64,000 nt of DNA from Roseovarius sp. THAF27 (GCF_009363655.1 NZ_CP045393.1:3162001-3226000); one strand, 5' to 3'; positions 34,250 through 43,849 are shown, numbered from the stretch's first letter. A program made the numbers and translations. Notes: a model not told the origin generated them from the sequence alone.

Positions 34250-35776
34250 ATGCGCTCCCAGACCGACACCACCGCGTTTCCGCCCTGCCCCGCGCCGTTC
34301 AACCTCGCGGCCCATGTGCTGCGCCGCGCGGACGACCTGCCGGACAAGGTGGCCCTGGCCATCCTCGGGCTCTCGGGGTCGGAACGCTACAGCTTCGCGC
34401 GCCTGAAATCCGCCGTCCTCGGCACCGGCGCGGGCCTGCTGGAGCACGGCCTTCAACCCGGCGACCGTGTGCTCATGCGCCTCGGCAACACCGTCGACTT
34501 CCCCATCGCCTATCTCGGCGCCATCGCCGTGGGCCTCGTGCCGATCCCCACCTCCTCGCAACTGACCGAGCGCGAGGTCGCGGGCATCCTCAAGACCACG
34601 GAACCGAAAGCCATCCTGCGGGGCGACGCCATTCCCTGCCCCGACACGGATATCCCCGTCATCGGCACCGATGCCCTGCGCGCCATGCATGACAACGCCC
34701 CGGCCGCGTTCGACATGGGCGACCCCGACCGGCTGGCCTACATCATCTACACCTCCGGCACCTCCGGCACACCGCGCGCGGTGATGCACGCCCACCGCGC
34801 CATCTGGGCGCGGCAGATGATGGTCGACGGCTGGTACGGCCTCACCGAACAGGACCGCCTGATGCACGCAGGCGCCTTCAACTGGACCTACACGCTCGGC
34901 ACCGGCCTGATGGATCCATGGACGGCAGGCGCCACCGCCCTCATCCCCGCCACCTCCGTCACGCCCGACCAGCTGCCCCTGTTGATGAAGCGCCACGACG
35001 CCACCATCTTCGCCGCCGCCCCCGGCGTCTTCCGCAAATTCGTCACGCCCGGCAAGACGCTCGACCTGCCGAAACTCCGCCACGGCCTGACAGCGGGCGA
35101 AAAGCTCTCGGCCACCATTGACGCCCACTGGCGCGAGGCGACCGGCACGCCGCTTTTCGAAGCCTACGGCATGTCCGAATGCTCCACCTTTATCTCGGGC
35201 TGCCCCGATCACCCCGCAGCGCCCGGCACGCTGGGCCGCCCGCAACCGGGCCGCAAGGTGGCGCTGATCGGCGCGGACGGCCCCGTGCCCGTGGGCGAGG
35301 AAGGCACCATCGCCATCCACCGCTCCGACCCCGGCCTGATGCTGGGCTACCTGAACGAGCCCGAGGAAACCGCCGACCGCTTCCAGGGCGACTGGTTCCT
35401 CACCGGCGACCAGGGCGTCATGTCTCCCGACGGCGATATCACCTACTTGGGGCGCTCCGACGACATGATGAACGCCGGCGGCTTCCGCGTGTCGCCGATG
35501 GAGGTCGAGGCGGTCCTGAACGCCCATCCCGACATCACCCAATCCGCCGTGACCGAGATCGAGGTCAAGCAGGACGCCCGCCTCATCATGGCCTTCTACA
35601 CCGCCCCCGCCCCGGTTGCCGAGGACGCGCTCAAGGCCTATGTCAACGACAACCTGGCTGCCTACAAACGCCCCCGTGCGTTCTTTCACCTCGACGCGCT
35701 GCCCACGGGCGCCAACGGAAAACTCCTGCGCCGCGCCCTGCGGCCGATCTACAAGGACCTGCATGGTCAAGCTTGA
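34250..35776 (+). CDS. Acyl-CoA synthetase (AMP-forming, class I adenylate-forming)
   Basis: 508-aa ANL-family ligase that activates a carboxylic acid to an acyl-CoA through an acyl-adenylate. Motifs: YTSGTSGTPRAVMH (A3 P-loop, about 167-180), EAYGMSE (A5), WFLTGDQG (A7) and the C-terminal Lys in TGANGKLLRR (A10). It resembles benzoate-CoA ligase-like members; the substrate is unknown. ATG 34250 is chosen because family similarity starts at PFNLAAHVL; open frame continues upstream into the divergent regulator gene. Its end overlaps the DsbA-like gene by 14 bases, so the two are coupled. Confidence 0.9.
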   Translation: MRSQTDTTAFPPCPAPFNLAAHVLRRADDLPDKVALAILGLSGSERYSFARLKSAVLGTGAGLLEHGLQPGDRVLMRLGNTVDFPIAYLGAIAVGLVPIPTSSQLTEREVAGILKTTEPKAILRGDAIPCPDTDIPVIGTDALRAMHDNAPAAFDMGDPDRLAYIIYTSGTSGTPRAVMHAHRAIWARQMMVDGWYGLTEQDRLMHAGAFNWTYTLGTGLMDPWTAGATALIPATSVTPDQLPLLMKRHDATIFAAAPGVFRKFVTPGKTLDLPKLRHGLTAGEKLSATIDAHWREATGTPLFEAYGMSECSTFISGCPDHPAAPGTLGRPQPGRKVALIGADGPVPVGEEGTIAIHRSDPGLMLGYLNEPEETADRFQGDWFLTGDQGVMSPDGDITYLGRSDDMMNAGGFRVSPMEVEAVLNAHPDITQSAVTEIEVKQDARLIMAFYTAPAPVAEDALKAYVNDNLAAYKRPRAFFHLDALPTGANGKLLRRALRPIYKDLHGQA

Positions 35777-36419
35777 TATCGTCTCCGACCCGATCTGCCC
35801 GTGGTGCTATATCGGCAAGGCCTGCCTCGACAAGGCGCTGGCCGAACGCCCCGGCCACCCGTTCGAGATCGAATGGCACCCGTTCCAGCTCAATCCCGAC
35901 ATGCCTCCCGAAGGCATGGACCGGCGAGAGTACCTGGAACGTAAATTCGGCGGCAAGGAGGGTGCCGTCCAGGCCTACGCCCCCATTGCCGAACGGGCCG
36001 AGGCCGAAGGGCTGACGATCAATTTCGACAAGATCACCCGCACGCCCAATACCATGGACGCCCACCGCCTGATCCACTGGGCGGGCATCGAGGGCCGCCA
36101 GATGGCAGTCGCCATGTCGCTCTTCCGCGCCTATTTCGAGGACGGGCGCGACATCAGCGATCCCGAAGTTCTGGGCGATATCGCCGACAGCACCGAGATG
36201 GACGCCGCCGTGGTGCAGAAACTGCTGGCCTCCGACGCCGATATCGAGGGCATCGCGGGCCGCGACAAGGCCTTCCGCGAAATGGGCATAACCGGCGTGC
36301 CCTGCTTCATCGTCGCGGGCAAGCACGCCGTGCCGGGCTGTCAGCCTCCCGACCTCTGGATCAAGGTCATCGACGAGATCGTCGAGAATCTTGAAAGCGG
36401 CGAAGACACCGCCATCTGA
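35763..36419 (+). CDS. DsbA family (FrnE-like) oxidoreductase
   Basis: 218-aa thioredoxin-fold protein without signal peptide, so cytoplasmic. The active-site CPWC is at Cys12/Cys15 (DPICPWCYIGK), and the cis-Pro segment is GVPCFIVAG. It matches the FrnE-like DsbA subfamily, related to 2-hydroxychromene-2-carboxylate isomerases. It overlaps the end of the acyl-CoA synthetase gene by 14 bases. A shared aromatic or ketide-acid pathway is possible (inference); alternatively it is a cytoplasmic disulfide or glutathione enzyme. Confidence 0.88.
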   Translation: MVKLDIVSDPICPWCYIGKACLDKALAERPGHPFEIEWHPFQLNPDMPPEGMDRREYLERKFGGKEGAVQAYAPIAERAEAEGLTINFDKITRTPNTMDAHRLIHWAGIEGRQMAVAMSLFRAYFEDGRDISDPEVLGDIADSTEMDAAVVQKLLASDADIEGIAGRDKAFREMGITGVPCFIVAGKHAVPGCQPPDLWIKVIDEIVENLESGEDTAI

Positions 36420-36523
36420 GCACACCCCGCCTGTGGCATGACGCCCGGCACCCGCCTGCCCCCTTGCCATCGACGCCGCATCCCTGTTCCTTTGGGACCG
36501 GCGACACCGACACGAGGGCTGAC

Positions 36524-36892
36524 ATGCGCGGATTGCGACTTCTCCTGCTTCTCTCGACCCTGCCCGCCATCATCCTCGGCGGCACCGTCTTTTTCCATCT
36601 GGTCGAAGGCTGGAGCTGGCTCGACAGCTATTTCTTCACCGTCATTACCCTGTCCACCGTCGGCTACGGCAGCCTGGTTCCGGCCACGGCCGCGGGCAAG
36701 ATCGGCACGACGATCTTCATCTTCGTGGGCCTAGGCGTCTTCGCCATCGCCGTGCAACAGATCGGCGCATTCGCCATGCGCAAGCGCGAGGAACACACCG
36801 AATGGCTGGTGGGCAAGCTGCATCACGGCCCGCCCCGGCCCTCGGACGAAGAAGGCGCGCAAGCCAATATCGACCGCCGTCCCGGCGACTGA
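36524..36892 (+). CDS. Two-helix potassium channel-like protein
   Basis: 122-aa ion channel family protein. Helix 1 is at about 5-25, followed by a pore helix and selectivity filter TVGYG (45-49, in TLSTVGYGS), and helix 2 at about 58-80. This is the minimal KcsA/MthK-type layout. The C-terminal tail is charged and about 40 residues long, with no RCK/TrkA-N domain. ATG 36524 places helix 1 at the N-terminus; an upstream ATG at 36464 adds residues without similarity. Confidence 0.9.
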   Translation: MRGLRLLLLLSTLPAIILGGTVFFHLVEGWSWLDSYFFTVITLSTVGYGSLVPATAAGKIGTTIFIFVGLGVFAIAVQQIGAFAMRKREEHTEWLVGKLHHGPPRPSDEEGAQANIDRRPGD

Positions 36893-36971
36893 GGCACCTG
36901 TGCGAAAACGGCGGGACTTCTGTGCAAATCCCGCTCTGGCGCACATCCCGGCGCCGTGATAGCGCCCGTGC

Positions 36972-38210
36972 ATGACCGCCCCCACCGACCATCCCGCCAC
37001 TGCCACCACGCCCGTCATGGGGCGGGCCGAATTCGTGGCGATGATGGCGATGCTGGTGGCCACGGTCGCCTACACCATCGACGCGATGCTGCCCGCCCTG
37101 CCCGCCATCGGGACCGAGCTGTCGCCCGACGCGCCCAACCAGGCGCAGCTGGTGATCGGCAGCTTCGTGCTGGGCCTGGGCGTCGGCACCTTCTTCGTCG
37201 GCGCGCTGTCGGATGCCTATGGCCGCAAGCGGGTCATTATCTGGGGCGCGGGCGTCTATTGCGCGGGTGCCGTTCTGGCGCTTCTGGCACCCACACTGGA
37301 AACCCTGTTGGCCGCCCGCGTGCTTCAGGGGCTGGGCGCCGCCGCGGCGCGGGTCGTGGCCATGGCCATCATCCGCGACCTCTACAAGGGCCGCGAAATG
37401 GCCCGGCTGATGAGCTTCATCATGCTGGTCTTCACCCTCGTCCCGGCCATCGCCCCCATGGCCGGGGCCGGCATCATCGCGCTCTACGAATGGCGCGGCA
37501 TCTTCGTCTCTTTCCTCGTCTTTTCCGGCATCAGCGTGCTCTGGATGGCCACCCGCCTGGCCGAGCCGCTGCCCCACGACCGCCGCGTCGCCTTCCGCCC
37601 GCAAAAGCTGCTGGGCGCCGCCGCCGAGGTCTTCCGCTATCCCATGGTGCGTCTCTCGATGGCGGTGCAGACGCTCTGTTTCGCCATGCTCTTTTCATCC
37701 ATCAGCTCCATTCAGCAGATCATGGATGTGACGTATGGCCGGGCCGAGGAGTTTCCCTTCTGGTTCGCCGCCATTGCCGCCGTCGCGGCACTGGGCAGCG
37801 TGGTGAACGCCGCGCTGGTGATGCGTCTGGGAATGCGCCGCCTGATCCAGATGGCCCTGATGATCGAGGCCGGGCTGACCCTCGTCGTGCTCGCCGCCTT
37901 CCTCGCAGGGTTCGGCAGCTTCCCGCTCTACTTCGTCTGGCAGGTCACGGTATTCTTCCAGATCGGCCTGACGCTAGGCAATCTCAACGCCCTGGCGCTC
38001 GAACCCCTGGGCCACATCGCCGGCATGGCCGCGTCGATCACGGCGGGCCTGGCCACGGTGGGCTCCATCCTGCTGGCCGTCCCGGTGGGCCTTGCCTTCA
38101 ACGGCACGCCTTTGCCCCTCTTGATCGGCGTCGCGATCTTCGCCAGCCTCGCCCTCCTGCTGACGCAGTTCATGCGCAAGCTCGACCGAGAGCAGAGCCC
38201 GCCGCACTGA
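36972..38210 (+). CDS. Bcr/CflA-type multidrug efflux MFS transporter
   Basis: 412-aa 12-helix major facilitator protein of the Bcr/CflA drug:H+ antiporter group. Diagnostic segments are [14 protein letters not shown] in helix 1, the A motif [13 protein letters not shown] after helix 2, and [20 protein letters not shown] in helix 4-5. Family members export drugs or sulfonamide/bicyclomycin-like compounds. It stands between the K+ channel gene and icd on the same strand but with 80-110 base gaps. Confidence 0.93.
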   Translation: MTAPTDHPATATTPVMGRAEFVAMMAMLVATVAYTIDAMLPALPAIGTELSPDAPNQAQLVIGSFVLGLGVGTFFVGALSDAYGRKRVIIWGAGVYCAGAVLALLAPTLETLLAARVLQGLGAAAARVVAMAIIRDLYKGREMARLMSFIMLVFTLVPAIAPMAGAGIIALYEWRGIFVSFLVFSGISVLWMATRLAEPLPHDRRVAFRPQKLLGAAAEVFRYPMVRLSMAVQTLCFAMLFSSISSIQQIMDVTYGRAEEFPFWFAAIAAVAALGSVVNAALVMRLGMRRLIQMALMIEAGLTLVVLAAFLAGFGSFPLYFVWQVTVFFQIGLTLGNLNALALEPLGHIAGMAASITAGLATVGSILLAVPVGLAFNGTPLPLLIGVAIFASLALLLTQFMRKLDREQSPPH

Positions 38211-38224
38211 GCCCGGAATTTAAT

Positions 38225-38244
38225 CGGTATACTGTCGCATACCG
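38225..38244. promoter_or_regulatory. Inverted repeat upstream of icd
   Basis: CGGTAT and ATACCG form a perfect 6-bp inverted repeat with an 8-base spacer, 80 bases upstream of the icd start and 14 bases after the MFS stop. A possible operator for a dimeric regulator; also overlaps a plausible promoter position. Confidence 0.35.
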
Positions 38245-38323
38245 TCTGGTCAAAACCGCAATCATGGTCTATGACGCGCGCAAGACTCACGCTTTGTCAT
38301 GTCCTGATCGAAAGGTATTTCCG

Positions 38324-40531
38324 ATGGCCGACACCTCCAACCCCGATATCGTCTACACCAAGGTCGACGAGGCCCCCGAACTGGCCAGCGCGTCCCTCCT
38401 GCCCATCATTCAAAGCTTCGCCACCGCCGCCGACATCACCGTGGGCACCCGTGACATCTCGCTGGCAGGCCGCATCCTCGCCACCTTCCCCGATCACCTG
38501 ACCGACGAGCAGCGCGTCTCCGACGACCTCGCCGCCCTGGGCGAACTGGTCAAGCAACCCGGCGCCAACGTCATCAAGCTGCCCAACATCTCGGCCTCCG
38601 TGCCGCAGCTCGTCGCCGCCGTGCGCGAACTTCAGGGTCAGGGCTATAACATTCCCGACTACCCCGAGACGCCGGAAACCGACGCAGAAAAAGAGGTCCG
38701 CGCCCGCTACGACGCGATCAAGGGCTCGGCCGTGAACCCCGTCCTGCGCGAAGGCAACTCCGACCGCCGCGCCGCCGCGCCGGTCAAGAAATACGCCCAG
38801 AACAACCCCCACCGCATGGGCGAATGGTCCTCTGACAGCAAGACGCGCGTCGCCTCGATGGAGTCGGGCGACTTCTTCTCGAACGAGACATCCGCCACGC
38901 TCGACGGCGCCGCAACCGTTAAGATCGTGCTGGAAGGCGCCAACGGCGAAACCGTCCTCAAGGACGGTGTCAGCTATCCCGCCGGCACCGTGGTCGACGC
39001 CACCTACATGAGCGCCGCCGCGCTAGATGCCTTCCTCGCCGAGGAAATCAAGAAGACCAAGGACGAGGGTGTCCTCTTCTCGATCCACCTGAAGGCCACC
39101 ATGATGAAGGTCTCCGACCCCATCATCTTCGGCCACGCGGTCAAGGAATGGCTGAAGCCGGTATTCGAGAAATACGGCGACCGGATGAAGGAACTGGGCG
39201 TGAACCCCGCCTCCGGCATGGGCGACCTGCTGGAGCGCGTCAAGGACGACGCCGAGATCATGGCCGCCATCGAGGATTGCCGCGCGGCACGCCCGCCCAT
39301 GTACATGGTCGACAGCGACCGCGGCATCACTAACCTGCACGTGCCCTCGGACGTCATCATCGACGCCTCCATGCCCGCGCTCATCCGCTCGGGCGGCAAG
39401 GGCTGGGGCCCGGACAACAAGGAACACGATGCGGTCTGCGTCATCCCCGACAGCTCCTACGCGCCCGTCTATGACGAGAGCATCAAGTTCTTCAAGGAAA
39501 ACGGAAAACTCGACCCGGCCACCGCCGGCACCGTGCAGAACCTGGGCCTCATGGCGCAAAAAGCCGAGGAATACGGCAGCCACCCCACCACCTTCGAGAT
39601 CCCCGAGGACGGCACCGTCAAGATGATCCTCGACGACGGCACCGTGCTGCATTCGCACGAGGTCAAGAAAGGCGACATCTGGCGCTCCGCCTCCGCCCGC
39701 AAGGCGCCCATCGAGGACTGGGTCAACCTCGCCATAGAAAGGCAGAATGCCACCGGCTACCGCGCGATCTTCTGGCTCGATGAAAGCCGCGCCCACGACG
39801 CCGAACTGATTTCCTTCGTGAAGCCGATGCTTGAGGCGAAAGGCGTCGCCGACAAGTTCGAGATCATGGCCCCGCGCGAGGCCACCCGCGCCAGCTTGGA
39901 AACCATCACCAAGGGCGAGAACACCATCGCGATCACCGGCAACGTCCTGCGCGACTACCTCACGGACCTCTTCCCGATCCTGGAACTGGCCACCTCGGCC
40001 AAGATGCTGTCGATCGTGAAGCTGATGAATGGCGGCGGCCTGTTCGAGACCGGCGCCGGCGGTTCCGCCCCCAAGCACGTGCAGCAGTTGCAGTCGGAAA
40101 ACCATCTGCGCTGGGATTCCTTGGGCGAATTCTGCGCCCTGGGCGAAAGCTTCAAGTTCCTGGGCGAGACCAAGGACAACGCCCGCGCCCGCATCCTCGG
40201 CGAGACCATCGAGGAAGCTACGCAAGGCATCCTCGACCACAACCGTTCGCCCTCGCGCAAGGTCGGCGAGCCCGACAACCGCGACAGCCACTACTGGTTC
40301 GCCCGTTATTGGGCCGAGGCGCTGGCCGCCCAATCCGACGACCCCAAGCTGGCCGAGGAATTCGCGCCCATGGCCAAGGCGCTCGCCGAGAACGAAGACC
40401 AGATCGTGTCGGAACTCGCCGCGGCACAGGGCAGCCCGGCGGATACCGGCGGCTACTACCACCCCGACGAAGGCCGTCTTGCCGCCGTGATGCGCCCCAG
40501 CCCGACGCTGAACGGCATCATCGGCAAGTAA
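38324..40531 (+). CDS. icd: NADP-dependent isocitrate dehydrogenase, monomeric type
   Basis: 735-aa monomeric IDH, converting isocitrate to 2-oxoglutarate with NADP in the TCA cycle. Length and sequence ([65 protein letters not shown]) match the large monomeric family, which is unrelated in length to the dimeric Icd of about 416 residues. GAAAGG precedes ATG 38324. Followed by a strong terminator. Confidence 0.97.
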   Translation: MADTSNPDIVYTKVDEAPELASASLLPIIQSFATAADITVGTRDISLAGRILATFPDHLTDEQRVSDDLAALGELVKQPGANVIKLPNISASVPQLVAAVRELQGQGYNIPDYPETPETDAEKEVRARYDAIKGSAVNPVLREGNSDRRAAAPVKKYAQNNPHRMGEWSSDSKTRVASMESGDFFSNETSATLDGAATVKIVLEGANGETVLKDGVSYPAGTVVDATYMSAAALDAFLAEEIKKTKDEGVLFSIHLKATMMKVSDPIIFGHAVKEWLKPVFEKYGDRMKELGVNPASGMGDLLERVKDDAEIMAAIEDCRAARPPMYMVDSDRGITNLHVPSDVIIDASMPALIRSGGKGWGPDNKEHDAVCVIPDSSYAPVYDESIKFFKENGKLDPATAGTVQNLGLMAQKAEEYGSHPTTFEIPEDGTVKMILDDGTVLHSHEVKKGDIWRSASARKAPIEDWVNLAIERQNATGYRAIFWLDESRAHDAELISFVKPMLEAKGVADKFEIMAPREATRASLETITKGENTIAITGNVLRDYLTDLFPILELATSAKMLSIVKLMNGGGLFETGAGGSAPKHVQQLQSENHLRWDSLGEFCALGESFKFLGETKDNARARILGETIEEATQGILDHNRSPSRKVGEPDNRDSHYWFARYWAEALAAQSDDPKLAEEFAPMAKALAENEDQIVSELAAAQGSPADTGGYYHPDEGRLAAVMRPSPTLNGIIGK

Positions 40532-40555
40532 CCGGCACCACAGCAGAAAATCCAG

Positions 40556-40587
40556 GCCGCCCCGGCGCCACACCGGGGCGGCTTTTT
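40556..40587 (+). terminator. Rho-independent terminator after icd
   Basis: GCCGCCCCGG pairs with CCGGGGCGGC around a 7-base loop and is followed by TTTTT. It lies 24 bases after the icd stop. Confidence 0.9.
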
Positions 40588-40670
40588 CATGCAAGACCTG
40601 TTCATCCTTTGCCGATACGCCACTAAATCGGGCAGCGGCCCGTCCAAGAGGGGCATGACGACGGGCTGAA

Positions 40671-41321
40671 ATGGAAGTGACGGGGTGCCTGCCCTATCTC
40701 ACCCGGATGGACAGCACCGACCCGCCCACAGTACCCCATTCCCCGATCGAAGACGCCCAGGGCATCGCCCTCGGCGTGTTGCTCTGCGGGGTGGGCATCC
40801 ACATTCTGACCACCGTGGGCCTCATCACCGGCCAGACCGCCGGCGTGGCGGTGATTCTCAGCTACCTCTCGGGCTGGTCCTTCGGTGTGGTGTTCTTTCT
40901 CATCAACCTGCCCTTCTATGCGCTGGCCTATGGCAAGCTTGGGCTGGAATTCACTATAAAATCGCTCGTTTCCGTGGGGTTGTTGTCACTGGTGACGGAT
41001 TTCCTGCCGCTCGGCTTCACAATCGAGCATCTGCACCCAGCACTCGGCGCCGTGATCTTCGGCGCGACGGTGGGCATGGGCCTTCTGGCGATGTTCCGAC
41101 ACAAAAGCTCGCTTGGTGGTCTCGGCGTCGTCGCCTTCTGGGTGCAGGAGAAAACCGGCTTTCGCGCGGGCTATGTGCAGTTGATGACCGACGCGGTGAT
41201 CTTTACCGTCGCTGCCCTCCTCTTCCCGCTCAGCGTGGTGGGCTGGTCGCTTCTGGGCGCCTTAGTGCTCAACCTCGTGATCACCTTCAACCACAACCGC
41301 AAACGCTACATCGCGAACTGA
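40671..41321 (+). CDS. YitT family membrane protein
   Basis: 216-aa YitT family integral membrane protein with about five to six helices (first at about 32-55). Family segments include GLITGQTAGVAVILSYLSGW and LPFYALAYGKLG. The usual C-terminal DUF2179 domain is absent. The start is uncertain: ATG 40671 or ATG 40707 (MDSTDPPT), neither with a strong ribosome binding site. Transport function is presumed but not established. Confidence 0.88.
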   Translation: MEVTGCLPYLTRMDSTDPPTVPHSPIEDAQGIALGVLLCGVGIHILTTVGLITGQTAGVAVILSYLSGWSFGVVFFLINLPFYALAYGKLGLEFTIKSLVSVGLLSLVTDFLPLGFTIEHLHPALGAVIFGATVGMGLLAMFRHKSSLGGLGVVAFWVQEKTGFRAGYVQLMTDAVIFTVAALLFPLSVVGWSLLGALVLNLVITFNHNRKRYIAN

Positions 41322-41378
41322 CACGCACGACACACGCCGGGATGTGATCCCGACCTACACGCGCGCACCCCGACGTTC

Positions 41379-41402
41379 CGTAGGGCGGGGTTTCACCCCG
41401 CG
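41379..41402 (+). repeat. CGTAGGG hairpin repeat, copy 2
   Basis: CGTAGGGCGGGGTTTCACCCCGCG, with stem CGGGG/CCCCG at 41386-41400. Same layout as the copies at 33513 and 48472 but with a different stem sequence, keeping pairing by compensating changes. It sits between the convergent YitT and DUF6356 genes. Confidence 0.65.
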
Positions 41403-41430
41403 ACACCACACGGCCGGGACAAGAAACGGT

Positions 41431-41637
41431 CTACGACCCACGCCCATGCGTCTTGGCGTACATCTCCGCGATCATCCGGCTGGCCGTCTTCTCGAAGGCA
41501 AACGGCAACACGGCGTGGACCAGCGCGCAGAACCCTGCCGCAAATAGTTTAACACTGAACGATCCCGCGAACCGGGCATGTTCGACATAAGTTTCATCAA
41601 CGCTCTGCGGATGGGAAAGGAAAAGACGGGCCAGCAT
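41431..41637 (-). CDS. DUF6356 family small protein
   Basis: 68-aa protein MLARLFLSHPQSVDETYVEH..., DUF6356 family, with one hydrophobic stretch (about 28-48). The family start LSHPxSVDETYxEH is clear. ATG 41637 is preceded by AAGGAG. Divergent from the Lrp gene, sharing a 114-base region with a large inverted repeat. Function unknown. Confidence 0.85.
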   Translation of the reverse strand: MLARLFLSHPQSVDETYVEHARFAGSFSVKLFAAGFCALVHAVLPFAFEKTASRMIAEMYAKTHGRGS

Positions 41638-41690
41638 GGGAAACTCCTTTTGATCGGTTTGCCTCAAACTACCAGCGCCATCCCGAGGCG

Positions 41691-41731
41691 TTTTCTCAAT
41701 CTTTGAGCAAATTGATTGTATATTGAGAAAA
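41691..41731. promoter_or_regulatory. Palindromic operator upstream of the Lrp/AsnC gene
   Basis: TTTTCTCAAT at 41691-41700 and ATTGAGAAAA at 41722-41731 are perfect 10-bp inverted arms, 31 bases centre to centre (about three helical turns). The segment is AT-rich in a GC-rich region and lies 20 bases before the Lrp start. Lrp/AsnC proteins bind such AT-rich palindromes in multiple turns, so autoregulation and control of DUF6356 are likely. Confidence 0.65.
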
Positions 41732-41751
41732 TTTCCCACTATTGTCTCATC

Positions 41752-42210
41752 ATGTGGAAAATCGACGATCTCGACCGGAAAATACTGCACCAACTGCAAC
41801 GCGACGCATCCCTTGGGCTGGAGGAGATCGGCACCCGCGTCGGCCTCTCGCGCAACGCCTGCTGGCGCCGCATCAAGACGATGGAGGAGGCCGGCATCAT
41901 CCGCGCCCGCGTCACGCTTCTGGATGCCGCCAAGCTGAACCTCGGCCTCACCGTCTTCATCCAGGTCCGCGCCGCCAAGCATGACGCTCAATGGCTCGAA
42001 ACCTTCGCCCGCGCCACCCGCGCCCTGCCGGAAATCCAGGGCGTCTACCGCATGACCGGCGATCTCGATTACCTGATCCGCGCCCGCGTGGCGGACATGG
42101 CCGACTACGACCGGCTCTACCAGACGCTCGTCGCCCGCGTGCCGATGCGCGACGTCTCCGCCAGCTTCGTGATGGAGGAAATCAAGGACACCACGGCCCT
42201 GCCGCTATGA
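41752..42210 (+). CDS. Lrp/AsnC family transcriptional regulator
   Basis: 152-aa regulator with an N-terminal winged helix-turn-helix (about 4-60: DDLDRKILHQLQRDASLGLEEIG, then SRNACWRRIKTMEEAGII) and a C-terminal RAM domain (about 70-145: VFIQVRAAKHDAQ, MTGDLDYLIRARV). The ligand is probably an amino acid. Divergent from DUF6356, with a palindromic site just upstream that is probably its own operator. Confidence 0.94.
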   Translation: MWKIDDLDRKILHQLQRDASLGLEEIGTRVGLSRNACWRRIKTMEEAGIIRARVTLLDAAKLNLGLTVFIQVRAAKHDAQWLETFARATRALPEIQGVYRMTGDLDYLIRARVADMADYDRLYQTLVARVPMRDVSASFVMEEIKDTTALPL

Positions 42211-42240
42211 CCCTCTTGGCGCCAAGGGCGCCCGGACCCG

Positions 42241-42519
42241 CTAGTTCCGCGCCCCCGACATGGTGCCGAAGAAATCGATGTCCTCCACCGTGATCACCCC
42301 GCCCAGTATGACATAGGCCGCAATCGCCCACAGCACGAACGCCACGCCGGTCACGATGATGAATTTCTTGCGCAGGTGATGCTTCTCGGGCGATCCCTTG
42401 TGCGTACCGTCCACGGTCGTGCCCGCCTCGCCCTGCGTCTGGATGCGGATCGGCAGGGCGATCAGGAAGGTCATGAACCAGATCACCAGAAACAGAACGA
42501 TGCCCGACGCGATTCCCAT
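42241..42519 (-). CDS. DUF1467 family membrane protein
   Basis: 92-aa protein with two predicted helices (about 3-25 and 54-78) and a charged loop between them. The segment IVLFLVIWFMTFLIALPI is typical of DUF1467, common in alphaproteobacteria. Its ATG shares one base with the stop codon of the epimerase gene (TGATG). Function unknown. Confidence 0.9.
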   Translation of the reverse strand: MGIASGIVLFLVIWFMTFLIALPIRIQTQGEAGTTVDGTHKGSPEKHHLRKKFIIVTGVAFVLWAIAAYVILGGVITVEDIDFFGTMSGARN

Positions 42520-42923
42520 CAGACCTGCTCCAGTTCCACAAGGCAGCCGTTGAAATCCTTGGGATGCAAGAACAGCACCGGCTTGCCATGCGCCCCGATC
42601 TTGGGCTCGCCGCTGCCCAGCACCCGCGCGCCGCTTTCCTTCAGGCGGTCGCGGGCGGCGAGGATGTCCTCGACCTCGTAACAGACGTGGTGAATACCGC
42701 CCGCCGGGTTCTTTTCCAGGAACCCGTTGATCGGGCTGTCCTCGCCCAACGGATACAGCAATTCGATCTTGGTGTTCGGCAGTTCGATGAAAATCACCGT
42801 CACGCCGTGATCAGGCTCGTCCTGCGGCGCGCCCACATTGGCGCCCAATGCGGTGCGATACTGGTCCGCCGCCGCCTCGAGGTCGGGCACGGCGATGGCC
42901 ACGTGGTTCAGGCGTCCGATCAT
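42519..42923 (-). CDS. mce: Methylmalonyl-CoA epimerase
   Basis: 134-aa VOC-fold enzyme that interconverts (R)- and (S)-methylmalonyl-CoA in propionyl-CoA use. Metal-binding residues are expected in LNHVAIAV (His), GGIHHVCYEV (His) and LVELEQV (Glu). Length and sequence match bacterial epimerases. ATG 42923 is chosen; the frame is open upstream without similarity. Coupled to DUF1467. Confidence 0.93.
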   Translation of the reverse strand: MIGRLNHVAIAVPDLEAAADQYRTALGANVGAPQDEPDHGVTVIFIELPNTKIELLYPLGEDSPINGFLEKNPAGGIHHVCYEVEDILAARDRLKESGARVLGSGEPKIGAHGKPVLFLHPKDFNGCLVELEQV

Positions 42924-43132
42924 GGCGCACTCCCTTCGTCTGTCAGGTTCTGCGCATGTTATGGGCCTCTCGCGCCGCAGGGGCAAGCGACACGCCGACG
43001 CAACCCCGCGGCCCTCGCACCCGTTTCGGCGAAATTTTTGCCGCATGCTTAACCCTTCGTTAGCCATGGCTGCTTAGCGTCGAGCCTGTTCGGGACCCAT
43101 TCCCGCATGTGCCACTCACCAGGAGCAGCCCC

Positions 43133-43849
43133 ATGGACGACACTGACAGCCTGACCCTGACCAAGACACCAACCGCGCAACGCCCGCTTCTCGGCTTGAC
43201 GATTCTCGTGGTCGAGGACAGCCGCTATGCCTGCGAGGCGATGCGCCTGATGTGCCTGCGCAGCGGCGCGCGGATCCGGCGGGCCGATTGCCTGCGCTCG
43301 GCGCGACGCCACCTGTCGGTCTATCGCCCCTCGGTCGTGATCGTCGACCTTGGCCTGCCCGACGGCTCGGGCCTCGACCTGATCGCAGAGCTTTCGTCCG
43401 CCATCCCGCGGGTCAGCGGCCTGCTCGCCCTCAGCGGCAATACCCCGCTGCACCAGGCGGCGATCAATGCCGGGGCCGATGGCTTTCTCGGAAAACCGCT
43501 GGACAGCCTCGGCGCGTTTCAGCAGGCGGTCCTCGGCGCGCTGCCCGACAGCTTCGGCCCGACCGGACCGCGCGAGATACCGCAGGTCACCATCGCCCCC
43601 GACCCGATGGCCTATCGCGACGACATGACACGCGTCGCCGACCTGCTGGAAGAGCGCCGCGACGGCTCGATGCTGGATTACGTGGCGCAATTCCTCGACG
43701 GTGTCGCACGCTGCGCCGACGACACGGCCCTTGCCGAGGCCGCCAGCGATCTTGCGGCGGCCCGGGCGCGGGGGCGCGTGACGCCCGAGACCGTTCCGGC
43801 GCTCATCGAGATGGTCAAGGCACGGCTGACCCGCAGCTTCGCCATCTGA
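43133..43849 (+). CDS. Stand-alone receiver (CheY-like) protein with C-terminal helical region
   Basis: 238-aa protein. A receiver domain occupies about 19-145, with VVEDSRY near the start, a likely phospho-acceptor Asp in VIVDLGLPDGSG, and Lys in GFLGKPL. The remaining 90 residues are helical and have no DNA-binding or enzyme motif; an HPt-like bundle is possible but its His is not obvious. ATG 43133 has AGGAG upstream. No histidine kinase is adjacent, so the partner is unknown. Confidence 0.85.
   Translation: MDDTDSLTLTKTPTAQRPLLGLTILVVEDSRYACEAMRLMCLRSGARIRRADCLRSARRHLSVYRPSVVIVDLGLPDGSGLDLIAELSSAIPRVSGLLALSGNTPLHQAAINAGADGFLGKPLDSLGAFQQAVLGALPDSFGPTGPREIPQVTIAPDPMAYRDDMTRVADLLEERRDGSMLDYVAQFLDGVARCADDTALAEAASDLAAARARGRVTPETVPALIEMVKARLTRSFAI

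Noticed and set aside
36956..40531. Apparent 1191-codon fusion running from the MFS region into icd
   Set aside because: The 5' part is an out-of-frame reading of the MFS gene. Real isocitrate dehydrogenase starts at ATG 38324 with a ribosome binding site.
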